Shown piece after piece: positions 31,098-39,444 of a DNA stretch of 41,057 nucleotides. Each line of letters starts with the position of its first letter. Position 1 is the stretch's first letter. Both the position numbers and the translations under genes were made by a program. Source of the stretch: Kiritimatiellia bacterium (GTDB lineage: Bacteria; Verrucomicrobiota; Kiritimatiellia; JAFGHX01); the NCBI GenBank assembly GCA_016929905.1, contig JAFGHX010000044.1:1-41057 (forward strand), in the 5' to 3' direction. The notes beneath the pieces were generated by a model. It searched no databases. It was not told the origin of the DNA and saw nothing but the letters and a program-made list of their open reading frames with translations.

Positions 31098-32225
31098 ATG
31101 CAACACGCGACGCTCGGCGCGACGGGCCTGCGCGTATCCAGGCTGGGGTTTGGAGCGATGCGGCTGCCGATGGACGGGGACCGCGTGGACCGCGAGCTGG
31201 CGATTCCGATGATACACCGCGCATTCGAGGCGGGGGTAAACTACATCGACACGGCCGTGGGCTACTGCAACCAGGACAGCCAGCGTGCGGTCGGCGAGGC
31301 CCTGCAGGGCTGGCGCGAGAAGGTGATCGTCTCTACCAAGAACCCGTACTACGGGGACGAAGAGAAGGAGTGGTGGCAGAACCTCGAAAACAGCCTGGAG
31401 CGTCTGCGGGTGGCGAGCATCGACATCTACAATACGCATGGCATTCGCGGCGCCCGCTTCGAAGAAGCGGTCCGCCCCCGGATCGGCAAGTGGCTGGTCA
31501 AGGCGAAGGAGCAGGGCCTGATCAAGCACATCTGCACCTCCTTCCACGACACGAACGAGGAACTGCGCAAGATCATCGATGCCGGCTTCTACGAATCGAT
31601 CACGCTGCAGTACAACCTGCTTGACCGCAAGCTGGAGGACGGCATGGCCTACGCGGCGGAGAAGCGCGTGGGGATTGTCGTGATGGGGCCTGTCGGGGGC
31701 GGGAGACTGGGCGCGCCGAACAGGGTGCTGGCGGGGATTCTTCCGCAGATCACGCGCATGCCGGAGCTGGCGCTGCGGTTCGTGCTCTCGAACCCGAACG
31801 TGACGATTGCGTTGTCGGGCATGAGCACGATCGAGCAGGTGGAGGAGAACCTGCGCACGGCCGCGGACCCGCGTACGCTGAATTCGGACGAGCAGCGGCT
31901 CGTGGCGGAGCAACTCGATCGGCTGGCGAAGATGGCGGACGTGTACTGCACCGGTTGCGGCTACTGCGTGCCGTGCCCGAACGAAGTCAATATCCCGAAG
32001 ATTTTCGGCCTGTACAATGCGGCGCGCGTGTACGGGCTCGAGGCGCATGCCCGGCAGCGCTACGCCGCCTGGCGGGGCAGGGCGCCGCGCGACGGCAAGG
32101 CGGCGGACGCCTGCCTGGCGTGCGGCGTCTGCGAGGAAAAGTGCCCGCAGCGGATCGCGATCCGGGCCCAGTTGAAAGAGGCCCACGCGCTGCTTGCCTC
32201 CACACCGGAACCTGTCGGCGCCTGA
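31098..32225 (+). CDS. Aldo/keto reductase with C-terminal Fe-S cluster domain
   Basis: 375 residues. An AKR barrel with the catalytic tetrad D51, Y56 (DTAVGY), K81 and H114, and the usual start TGLRVSRLGFGAMRLP. The C-terminal ~100 residues form a ferredoxin-like domain with two cysteine groups: C284-x2-C287-x2-C290-x2-C293-P and C339-x2-C342-x2-C345-x3-C349-P, enough for two [4Fe-4S] clusters. This is the common 'aldo/keto reductase with 4Fe-4S' family of anaerobes; substrate unknown. A strong ribosome binding site and promoter suggest good expression. A 14-bp inverted repeat lies downstream. Confidence 0.93.
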   Translation: MQHATLGATGLRVSRLGFGAMRLPMDGDRVDRELAIPMIHRAFEAGVNYIDTAVGYCNQDSQRAVGEALQGWREKVIVSTKNPYYGDEEKEWWQNLENSLERLRVASIDIYNTHGIRGARFEEAVRPRIGKWLVKAKEQGLIKHICTSFHDTNEELRKIIDAGFYESITLQYNLLDRKLEDGMAYAAEKRVGIVVMGPVGGGRLGAPNRVLAGILPQITRMPELALRFVLSNPNVTIALSGMSTIEQVEENLRTAADPRTLNSDEQRLVAEQLDRLAKMADVYCTGCGYCVPCPNEVNIPKIFGLYNAARVYGLEAHARQRYAAWRGRAPRDGKAADACLACGVCEEKCPQRIAIRAQLKEAHALLASTPEPVGA

Positions 32226-32293
32226 GCGTGAGACTTGAGAGTGGCTGCGACCGCATACCTTTCGCACTCCAAAGGGCATGGTTGCGGGAGTCG

Positions 32294-32355
32294 AGGATTG
32301 CCACGAGAGCGAGTACGCCGTGCAACTCTTGAACATCTCGCCTCGTGGCAATCCT
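32294..32355 (+). repeat. Long inverted repeat between convergent genes
   Basis: AGGATTGCCACGAG (32294-32307) and CTCGTGGCAATCCT (32342-32355) are a perfect 14-bp inverted repeat. Inside it GCGAG (32309-32313) pairs with CTCGC (32337-32341), giving a 19-bp stem with one bulge and a 23-base loop. It fills most of the 192-bp gap (32226-32417) and could be a REP-type element or a shared terminator, although no T-run follows on either strand. Confidence 0.65.
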
Positions 32356-32417
32356 TGTGTCCACAAGTCTCCACCCGCGACTCTCGCCACCGGGCAGGAG
32401 GTGTGCGAAGGATCCGC

Positions 32418-34580
32418 TCACCGCTGCACGGAGGAGACGGTCATGCGGTGCAGCACCAGGGGTACGCCCGCCGTCGAGAAGCCGATCCGGCCGGCGGTGC
32501 CGGGCAGGGCGTTCCCTTCGTAGCGCAGCAGCGTTTCGCCCGAGACCGAGCAGCGCAGCGTGTCGCCCTGCACGACCAGCTCGACGCGCGAGACGTCGTT
32601 GAAGAAGTCGACGGGCAGCGAGGCTTCCTGCAGGATCTCTTCGTTCCGGTTGCGTGACACCGCGAGCCAGGCCTTCTCCTCGGCCCGGGAGAAGGTGATC
32701 GAACCTATCTGGTTGTTGTGTTTCCGGAACACGATTGCGAACCGCGCCTCGTCGGTTCCCTTACCCAGCGACAGGAGCACGTCCAGAACGAAATCGGAGA
32801 GGTGGTACCTGGTGAATTCGCACGTGCGCTCCTTCGCATCCGCATGCAGCTGCGCGGCGCCGCCCGGGCAGAAGTACCAGGGCGCAGGCTGCTTGCTGCC
32901 CTGTTCGTGCTGCGCCCACCAGACGGAATCCAGGTTGAAGTAGTCCGAGAACCAGAAGGACAGCATGCCGCCGCTTTCCGGCGTTTGGCCGGGCGGCTCC
33001 GCCGCCGGCTTCGTTTCGAGCACCTTCAGGTTGTCGAACGACGCCTTGCTTTCCACCGAGTACAGGCCGACCCGCCCCTGGCCCGACAGGTCGCTTTGGG
33101 CGGCGAACACCGGCTCGTTGTCCAGGAAGCAGCGCAGGTGCGGGCCGGCCGCCTGCACCCGCAGTTTGTACCAGGCGTCGGCGATGTCCTTGCCCACCGG
33201 CTTTTCTTCCAGAACGAACCAGCCGAACGGCTTCTTGCGGTGGTAGGCGAGCTGAGCCTTGTCGGTCTCCTTGTGGATCCGGAACAGGAAGAAGCCGTCT
33301 TCCGATTCCCGGAAGATCAGACCGGCGCGGCTGTCGTCGTGCTCGTCCTCTATCTTGACGTCCGCCTCGAAGGTGTAGTCGCGCCAGGTGTTGTCGCCCA
33401 GGTAGATCGCGTGCAGGTACTGGTCGCTCTCGTGCTGGTGCGCCGCGCCGTCGGCCACAAACCACGTACGCCGCGTGCCGCCGGCCGTGCTTTGCTCCCA
33501 GGTCTCGAATCGACCGGCGTCCTCGAACGTCTCGCTCAGAAGGCTCTGGCCCGTCTCGAACGGTTGGGGGCCCGCGCCCTGTTCTTTCGCCTCCGGCGTG
33601 TCGGAGTCGAGCGGCTGGCCGATCCTGACGCGGTCGCCGCGGTGTGCGTGCAGGGCCACGTTCAGGTCCTCGGCTGCCAGCACGGTTCTTTCCGCCATCC
33701 ACGAATCGAACCCGTTCTTGAGCACGACGAGTTCGTGCAGCCCTTTGGCGACCCTCAAGCTCTTGAGCGGCGTCTCGCCGACACGCCGCCGGTCCAGGTA
33801 CACCGCCGCGCGCGACGGAAACGACGTGATCGTGAGCGGCACGTCGCCGGCGACCGGGGTCGTGAGGTCCAGATCGCGTTTCAGCGCGTTCACCAGATGG
33901 GTCGGCACGGCGAAGTTCACCGACGAGTTGCCCATCATGATGTTCACGACCCCGACGACGCGGCCCTGTTCATCGACGAGCGGGCCGCCGCTGTTGCCGG
34001 GGTTGACCGACGCGTCAATCTGGACCGCCGTCAGTTCGTTACGGTCGTCGTGCCGCAGCGCCGTCACGCGGCCGCAGGTCACCGTCGGCTCCGGCCCGCG
34101 CTGGATGACCGAGAATCGCTCGCCGAACGGATAGCCGAAGACAATCACGGGCGTGGTCTCGAACAGGGTGGCGGAATCGCCCAGCGTCAGGTGCGCCGTC
34201 CCGGCGGCGTCCACGGCCAGAATGGCCAGGTCGTTCTTGTCGTCAACCGCCAGGATCCGGGCTTTGAGCACCTTCTGGCCCTGGGAGCCGCTGTTTGCCG
34301 TCACGCGAATATCCACGACCGGCGCCGGATACGAGAGATGGTTCAGCGTCACGAACGGCTGGACGACATGATGCGCCGTGACGATGTGGCCGGCCGCGCT
34401 GATGAAGAAGCCCGTGCCGGAACTCGTCGTCGGGCGTTGCGTCGTGGCGAGCTGCCGCTTGACCTGGATGTAGACGATCGCCGACTTGACCGTGTCGACC
34501 GTCTCCTTCTTCAGGTTCTGGGCAGCCGCCGGAAGGGGGAAGCAGGCCAGCAGCAACAGAACAGGCGTCACCCTTCTCAT
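32418..34580 (-). CDS. Exported trypsin-like serine protease with PEGA and two lectin-like modules
   Basis: 720 residues from the ATG at 34580, which gives a clean signal peptide (MRRVTPVLLLLACFPLPAAA, cleavage before Q21). The S1C/HtrA-type protease domain has H71 (TAHHVV), D117 (DDKNDLAIL) and S197 (NPGNSGGPL). No PDZ domain follows. Instead there is a PEGA-type module (about 247-312, AAVYLDRRRVGETPL) and two beta-sandwich modules of the DUF1080/LamG kind: about 342-510 (DYTFEADVKIED...GLIFRESEDGFFLFRI) and about 530-720 (FVLDVLLSLGKG...FAIVFRKHNNQIGSITF). It should act outside the inner membrane, perhaps bound to a polysaccharide. An in-frame ATG at 34616 would spoil the signal peptide. 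Confidence 0.88.
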   Translation of the reverse strand: MRRVTPVLLLLACFPLPAAAQNLKKETVDTVKSAIVYIQVKRQLATTQRPTTSSGTGFFISAAGHIVTAHHVVQPFVTLNHLSYPAPVVDIRVTANSGSQGQKVLKARILAVDDKNDLAILAVDAAGTAHLTLGDSATLFETTPVIVFGYPFGERFSVIQRGPEPTVTCGRVTALRHDDRNELTAVQIDASVNPGNSGGPLVDEQGRVVGVVNIMMGNSSVNFAVPTHLVNALKRDLDLTTPVAGDVPLTITSFPSRAAVYLDRRRVGETPLKSLRVAKGLHELVVLKNGFDSWMAERTVLAAEDLNVALHAHRGDRVRIGQPLDSDTPEAKEQGAGPQPFETGQSLLSETFEDAGRFETWEQSTAGGTRRTWFVADGAAHQHESDQYLHAIYLGDNTWRDYTFEADVKIEDEHDDSRAGLIFRESEDGFFLFRIHKETDKAQLAYHRKKPFGWFVLEEKPVGKDIADAWYKLRVQAAGPHLRCFLDNEPVFAAQSDLSGQGRVGLYSVESKASFDNLKVLETKPAAEPPGQTPESGGMLSFWFSDYFNLDSVWWAQHEQGSKQPAPWYFCPGGAAQLHADAKERTCEFTRYHLSDFVLDVLLSLGKGTDEARFAIVFRKHNNQIGSITFSRAEEKAWLAVSRNRNEEILQEASLPVDFFNDVSRVELVVQGDTLRCSVSGETLLRYEGNALPGTAGRIGFSTAGVPLVLHRMTVSSVQR

Positions 34581-34665
34581 GAACGGCACCCCGAGATCCC
34601 GAACGGTGGTCGACATTGCGGCGGGTTGGGCAGTCCGGATACCCGTTGCCCCTCGTCTCCGGCGT

Positions 34666-34694
34666 ATTGTCGCGCACCCCGGTCCGGATGTCAA
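34666..34694 (-). promoter_or_regulatory. Promoter of the modular protease gene
   Basis: On the minus strand TTGACA (34694-34689), 17 bp, GACAAT (34671-34666). The perfect -35 and good -10 place the transcription start near 34659, leaving a leader of about 80 bases. It stands back to back with the DUF362 promoter. Confidence 0.65.
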
Positions 34695-34736
34695 GAACGG
34701 CGCGGAACCCGATCCGCGGATGGGAATCCGCAGCTC

Positions 34737-34765
34737 TTGGCGGACTCTGCGCCGTGCGCTATACT
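34737..34765 (+). promoter_or_regulatory. Promoter of the DUF362 gene, probably leaderless mRNA
   Basis: TTGGCG (34737-34742), 17 bp, TATACT (34760-34765). Six bases separate the -10 box from the ATG at 34772, so the transcript should start at the start codon itself. Confidence 0.6.
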
Positions 34766-34771
34766 CGCGCC

Positions 34772-35983
34772 ATGCATACGGCGAAACCCTACAGGGTGCG
34801 CGCGGTGCGCTGCGATCATCGCGCCTCGGACGAAGAGGTGTATGACGCGCTGCGCCGTGTGGCCGATCCGCTGACCGCCGCGTGGCGCCGGCTCGCGGCG
34901 GCCGGGCGCGTACTCGTGAAGCCGAACGCGTACTTCAGCGGCGGCGTCCGCCGTTTCGAGGGGCGCAACAGGGAACTGGTGGACGACGCGGTGCTGCGGG
35001 CCCTGCTGCGGTTGCTGCGCGAGCGGACCCGTGCGGAGGTGCTGGTCATCGATGACAGCCCGCCCGCTTCCGCGGAGGCGACTGCGGCGCCCGGCGTGGC
35101 TATCCGGCCCGTCCTGGCCGAGTTCGACGTCGCCTACCGCAGCGCGAGCGACCCGCCGGCCGAGTGCGTCGACGTGCCCGGCGGCGGGTCGATGTTCGAT
35201 CGCTACCTGTTGAGCTCGGCCGTCCGGGAGTCGGACGCGGTGGTCTCGCTGGCCAAGATGAAGAACCATGCGTTCATGGGCGTCACGCTTTGTCTCAAAA
35301 ACCTGTTCGGGCTGCCCGCCTGGCCGCCCGCCGGCCGGGTTCGCACCTATTACCACCACTTCATCCGGCTTCCGCACGTCCTCGTCGACCTGGGCCGGAT
35401 CGTGGCGCCGTGTCTCAACGTCATCGACGCCCTCACCGGTCAGGCCGGGCGGGAGTGGGACGGCGAGGGCCGCATCTGCAGCGCGCTTGTCGCGGGCGAC
35501 CACCCGGTGGCCACGGACGCATGCGGCGCGTACCTGATGGGGCATGAGCCCGCAACCGATTGGCCCGCCCCGCCGTTCCGGACCGAACGCAACGCGCTCC
35601 GCCTCGCGGCCGGGCGCGGCTTCGGGACGGTCGACCTGGAGGCCATCGACTTCGCCTCGGAATGCGAGGCGCCGCTCGCCGCGTTCGATTCGCGTACGCG
35701 CGACACGGCGGAAACGATCCGAAGCTGGCGCCGGACGACCTGCGAGCAGGCCCTCTTCTATCGCGAGCACCGCGCCGAACTGACCGCACGCTATCCCGGC
35801 GAGTACATCTTCCTTCAGGACGGGCACGTCGTCTGGCACGGCGCGGAACCGTGGAAGGAAGGGAGCCGGCGCGGGCTGAGCGGCGGACAGCGGGACCACG
35901 CGCTTTGGCTGAAGTTTGCCGACCCCGACGAAGCGGAGGGGGAACATTTCGAGGTGTATGAGGAAACGCTGCGCGCGCTTTGA
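34772..35983 (+). CDS. DUF362 domain protein
   Basis: 403 residues, no signal peptide. Family motifs: RVLVKPNAYFSGG near residue 48, EVLVIDDSPP, VVSLAKMKNHAFMGVTLCLKNLFG, a histidine-rich YYHHFIRLPHVLVDLG, the DGEGR element and ALVAGDHPVATDACGAYLMG. DUF362 proteins are cytoplasmic and often come with a ferredoxin domain; no Cys clusters are present here. Biochemical role unknown. Start codon is chosen by the promoter placed just upstream and by the absence of any ribosome binding site. The gene is divergent from the protease and 109 bases before the next start. Confidence 0.85.
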   Translation: MHTAKPYRVRAVRCDHRASDEEVYDALRRVADPLTAAWRRLAAAGRVLVKPNAYFSGGVRRFEGRNRELVDDAVLRALLRLLRERTRAEVLVIDDSPPASAEATAAPGVAIRPVLAEFDVAYRSASDPPAECVDVPGGGSMFDRYLLSSAVRESDAVVSLAKMKNHAFMGVTLCLKNLFGLPAWPPAGRVRTYYHHFIRLPHVLVDLGRIVAPCLNVIDALTGQAGREWDGEGRICSALVAGDHPVATDACGAYLMGHEPATDWPAPPFRTERNALRLAAGRGFGTVDLEAIDFASECEAPLAAFDSRTRDTAETIRSWRRTTCEQALFYREHRAELTARYPGEYIFLQDGHVVWHGAEPWKEGSRRGLSGGQRDHALWLKFADPDEAEGEHFEVYEETLRAL

Positions 35984-36000
35984 GTCCGGAGGTGCGCCGC

Positions 36001-36030
36001 TTGACAGACGGTTCGCGCGGCGGCTAACAT
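36001..36030 (+). promoter_or_regulatory. Promoter of the carboxypeptidase-regulatory-like protein
   Basis: Perfect TTGACA (36001-36006), 18 bp, TAACAT (36025-36030). It is followed by AAGGAGGG, about six bases before the GTG at 36093. Confidence 0.65.
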
Positions 36031-36092
36031 CGGCCCCGGGCAGGCCGCCGGATCGGGCAGACGGCGGGCGCTCCGAGGAAGGAGGGAATGAC

Positions 36093-38168
36093 GTGCACAT
36101 TGGCCTCTGGCATGGCGCGGAATCGAAAAGTGTGAACGCGGGATGCAACCGCTGGGCGCGGCGGACGGTATCGGCCGGGTTGGTCATCCTGGCTCTTGCC
36201 GGCGCGCCGGCGTGTGCCGCTGCGAAACTGAATACGACCGTCCAGATCGGACACGTGCGGGTCCAGCCGACACCGGTGACGACGGCGGATGAGACGATCA
36301 CGGTCCGCTTCGCCGTCTCGTACCGCGGCCGCAACCTGACGGCGAAGGAACAGGAGACCTACGGCAAGACGCTGGTCAAAATCAGGAACGTGCAGGTGTC
36401 ACAAGGGGGACGCGTTCTGCGCCTGAAATCGCCGCCCGTGTGGGATGCGGCCGATTTGCGGCAGGAGGGCGAGTGGACGGTGAGCATGACCGTCGAATCG
36501 CCCTGGCACAGACTGGCGCTGTTCGGCACGCAGTCTTCCGGTCTGCATATCCAAGTCAATCTCGAGCAGGTGTTCATCCCCAGGCGTTTGAGCGACTCGC
36601 ACCTGACCGAGTCTCTTCCCCCGGCCGGGGAAACCGTGATGGTCACGGTGCAGGGCGAGGAGCAGGATGAGGCGCCGGCAGACGCTGTTCCGCCCGGCGA
36701 GGGGGTGTCGCCGCCCGCACAACCCGACGCGGCGCCCGCACCGGGACAGGCGGGGCCCTCTGCTCCGGGCGCGCGCCCGGCGCCGGATACGGGACCGACT
36801 CCGCAGGGACCGTCTGGTCCTTCGGATGCCGAAGGGCAGCCGGCCGCGCCGGCGAAGGGCGAGCCGCCTTTTCTGCATCTTGTTCCGAAGAATCCGATGG
36901 CGGTCGTCAAGGGGCCGGTTGGCCCGCCCGTTGCCACGACGCCCGCCGCGCAGACCCCGGCCGCTCCTGCCGAGACGCTGGTTGACATTCGCGTCAACGG
37001 CCCTGACGGCGCGTTGATTCCCGGCGCCTTCGTCCGGGTGGAGGGGCGCCCGGACATCTTCGTCCCGACCGGTCGCGAGAAGATCCTGTCGCTGCCGCCC
37101 GGCACCTACACCTTCCATGGCAAGGCGCGCGGCTTCTCGGAACAGAGCGCCACCGCCACCGTTCCGAGCGGGACGCAGAGGCCGCAAATCGTGGTTATCG
37201 CTCTGACGCCGGAGGCGACCATCACGGTGGAGGCGTACGATGCCGGGCGCCCGAATGTCCTGATCCGCACCGAGCACGTGACGCTGCTCAAGGACGGAAA
37301 GGCCGTCGAAGAGTCCGCGTACCCGACTCCCACTTTTGCCGCCCGCGAAAGTGGAACCTACACGGCCTCGGCCTTCGCGTGGGGCTGGGAACAGGTGGCG
37401 TCGGGCCGGATCGCGATTGACAGCCCCGCCCCGCCGGCGGCCCACACGCTGACCGTCAAGATGGTGCGGACCAATCTCACCGCCAACGTGTACGTGCACG
37501 TGGCGCTGCCCAAGGGGGTGCAAGGCGTGACACCCGTCGTCACCCTGCGCGAGTCCGCACGAACAGCCACCGACACGGGCGTCCCGGCCGTCTTCACGGA
37601 AGTGATGCCCGGCCAGGTGGAACTGATCGTGTCGGCGCCGGGCTGCAAGACGCTGCGGCAGGTGCGCCGCATGGAACCTGCCAGGCCGGACGAGACGGTC
37701 CGGGTCGACGTGCAGCTCGAGGCGGCGCCCGTTGCTCCGCCCGAGCAGCCACCTGAGCAGCCGCCCGATCAGCCCGGCGTCGAGACGTTCGGCGACCTCT
37801 GGACCTTGGAAGACGAAGCCGCGTTGCAGGCGGCCAAGGACGCCCGGGACCGGGAGAAGATCGTGCAACTGCTGGGCAAGCGGCAAGCCGCACGCGACGC
37901 GGCGCAAGGCGCTGCATTCACGGCCGGCGAAGAAGACGAGACATCCGCCGTGAGCCCGGCGCAGCCCGTCCGGCAGCGGGAGGGCACGCAGCCGGGCGAG
38001 GCGCTCACGCCCGAAGAGGGCCAACGCCGGGCCGCGGCCAAGGAGCAGTCCGAGGCCGCGCGCAAGCGCTATCAGAACCTGCTGCAGCGCAAGGGCCCGG
38101 CCGATCCGCTCACCCAGCAGGCCTATGCCGACTGGATGCAGAAGCACAAGGCGGCCCAGGGCCGGTAG
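36093..38168 (+). CDS. Exported protein with carboxypeptidase-regulatory-like domain
   Basis: 691 residues from a GTG with GGAGGG (36081-36086) six bases upstream. Signal peptide about residues 25-48 (RRTVSAGLVILALAGAPACAAA). An N-terminal beta domain (about 50-185) is unassigned; a P/A/G-rich linker (about 190-290) is followed by a carboxypeptidase-regulatory-like/PEGA-type beta sandwich (VDIRVNGPDGALIPGAFVRV, LSLPPGTYTFHGKARGFSEQ) and a second similar fold. The C-terminal 100 residues are charged and helical (AAAKEQSEAARKRYQNLLQ). Probably a surface or periplasmic structural protein. Not recognised beyond the domain level. An intrinsic terminator follows. Confidence 0.75.
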   Translation: MHIGLWHGAESKSVNAGCNRWARRTVSAGLVILALAGAPACAAAKLNTTVQIGHVRVQPTPVTTADETITVRFAVSYRGRNLTAKEQETYGKTLVKIRNVQVSQGGRVLRLKSPPVWDAADLRQEGEWTVSMTVESPWHRLALFGTQSSGLHIQVNLEQVFIPRRLSDSHLTESLPPAGETVMVTVQGEEQDEAPADAVPPGEGVSPPAQPDAAPAPGQAGPSAPGARPAPDTGPTPQGPSGPSDAEGQPAAPAKGEPPFLHLVPKNPMAVVKGPVGPPVATTPAAQTPAAPAETLVDIRVNGPDGALIPGAFVRVEGRPDIFVPTGREKILSLPPGTYTFHGKARGFSEQSATATVPSGTQRPQIVVIALTPEATITVEAYDAGRPNVLIRTEHVTLLKDGKAVEESAYPTPTFAARESGTYTASAFAWGWEQVASGRIAIDSPAPPAAHTLTVKMVRTNLTANVYVHVALPKGVQGVTPVVTLRESARTATDTGVPAVFTEVMPGQVELIVSAPGCKTLRQVRRMEPARPDETVRVDVQLEAAPVAPPEQPPEQPPDQPGVETFGDLWTLEDEAALQAAKDARDREKIVQLLGKRQAARDAAQGAAFTAGEEDETSAVSPAQPVRQREGTQPGEALTPEEGQRRAAAKEQSEAARKRYQNLLQRKGPADPLTQQAYADWMQKHKAAQGR

Positions 38169-38315
38169 CCCGGCCAAAGAGCGGTTCGCGCCCTTTCGCG
38201 GGCAGAGAATGCGCGGAAGGCACATGCTGCGTCAGTTCAAAGCGCGTGCGGCCGGCACGGAGGGCGGCGTTCGCCGAGGCTATGCCCCGAATGCTCGCAC
38301 AGCCGAGCGCTGCGG

Positions 38316-38352
38316 GAAGAGCCGGGACGGCTCTTCTACTTTGTCTCTTTCC
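38316..38352 (+). terminator. Intrinsic terminator after the carboxypeptidase-regulatory-like gene
   Basis: A perfect 9-bp stem GAAGAGCCG/CGGCTCTTC (38316-38324, 38328-38336) with a GGA loop, followed by TACTTTGTCTCTTT. The T-rich tail overlaps the -35 box of the next gene's promoter. Confidence 0.7.
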
Positions 38353-38369
38353 CCCGTTCATGATACACT
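38341..38369 (+). promoter_or_regulatory. Promoter of the first beta-helix gene
   Basis: TTGTCT (38341-38346), 17 bp, TACACT (38364-38369). GGGAGG then lies seven bases before the ATG at 38397. Confidence 0.55.
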
Positions 38370-38396
38370 TCCTGTTCTACGCACGGGAGGTGTTCC

Positions 38397-39425
38397 ATGA
38401 TTCGGGGAAGACGGGCCGTTTTTCTGCTGGCTTTGGCATTTCTGATTCGGCTTGCGTGGGCGGACAATCTCGTGCCGCCCGGGCCGCCCGGCTCGGACGA
38501 GGCGCACATGAAGAGCCTCAACCAGGTTGAGCCGCGGGCGGCGATTGAGGCGTTGCCCTATGCCATCACCCATTCGGGCGCGTACTACCTCACGGCAAGC
38601 CTTACGGGGGTCTCGGGCAGCAACGGGGTCTCCATTGCCTGCAGCGACGTCAGGCTCGATCTGAACCGGTTCGCCCTGGTTGGGGTGTCCGGCTCACAGA
38701 ACGGGATCGACATCGCCGACGGGCTTGCCAACGTCACGATCCAGAACGGCGTGTTGCGCAACTGGGGCTGGTTGGGCGTCTCGGCTTCGAATGTGACCGA
38801 CAGTCTGCTGCTGTCGGTCATCGTGCAGACCAACGGGTTCGGCGCCGATGCCTCCGGCGCGTTTCTCGGCGACACATGGCTGGTGGAGGAGTGTCTGTTT
38901 CTGGACAATGCGAAGAACGGCCTGAACGTCAAGAGCCACGGTACGATCCGCGACACGAAGGTGCTGCGCAGCGGCTGGAACGGGATTCTCGCGATGAACG
39001 ACTGCCGCATCATCGGGTGTTCGTCAAGCTACAACCAGAAGAGCGGGATCGTGGCGCTCGACCACTGCATGATCCAGGATTGCCTGGTCTCGCAGAATGT
39101 GCTGAACGGCATCGAGGTGGGCTGGTACTGCCGGGTAATCGGCAACAACTGCGCGAACAACGCGCAGAGCGGGACGGAAGGCGCAGGCGTGCAAATCGAC
39201 TTCCACGGCAACCGCATCGAGAACAATACGGTCGCGCTGAACAAGTACGGGATTGCCAGTCTCGGCGTGTCGACGAAGAACCTGGTCATCCGCAACAACG
39301 CGATTTCCAACACCGAGACCAACTACTACCTGCTCGGCGACGACCGGGTCGGCCAGATTCTGATCTACGACGCCATGCCCGCCGAGTTCACCAACGCCAA
39401 CCCGTGGGCGAACTTCAGTTTCTAG
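38397..39425 (+). CDS. Secreted right-handed beta-helix protein A
   Basis: 342 residues with a signal peptide (RRAVFLLALAFLIRLAWA, cleavage before D23). The mature start PPGPPGSDEAHMKSLNQVEPR and the following LPYAITHSGAYYLTASLTGV form a conserved N-terminal module. After it come parbetahelix-type coils rich in G-I/V and N (SNGVSIACSDVRLDLNRFAL, NNAISNTETNYYLLGD). Proteins of this group are either polysaccharide lyases or surface adhesins; no catalytic signature is visible. It converges with a paralogue (39445-40686) separated by 19 bases. Confidence 0.85.
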   Translation: MIRGRRAVFLLALAFLIRLAWADNLVPPGPPGSDEAHMKSLNQVEPRAAIEALPYAITHSGAYYLTASLTGVSGSNGVSIACSDVRLDLNRFALVGVSGSQNGIDIADGLANVTIQNGVLRNWGWLGVSASNVTDSLLLSVIVQTNGFGADASGAFLGDTWLVEECLFLDNAKNGLNVKSHGTIRDTKVLRSGWNGILAMNDCRIIGCSSSYNQKSGIVALDHCMIQDCLVSQNVLNGIEVGWYCRVIGNNCANNAQSGTEGAGVQIDFHGNRIENNTVALNKYGIASLGVSTKNLVIRNNAISNTETNYYLLGDDRVGQILIYDAMPAEFTNANPWANFSF

Positions 39426-39444
39426 CGCCCGTGCGCGAAGCGCA

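Noticed and set aside
36399..38225. A 608-codon minus-strand frame
   Set aside because: Antisense of the exported carboxypeptidase-regulatory-like protein; G/R/L-rich without domains.
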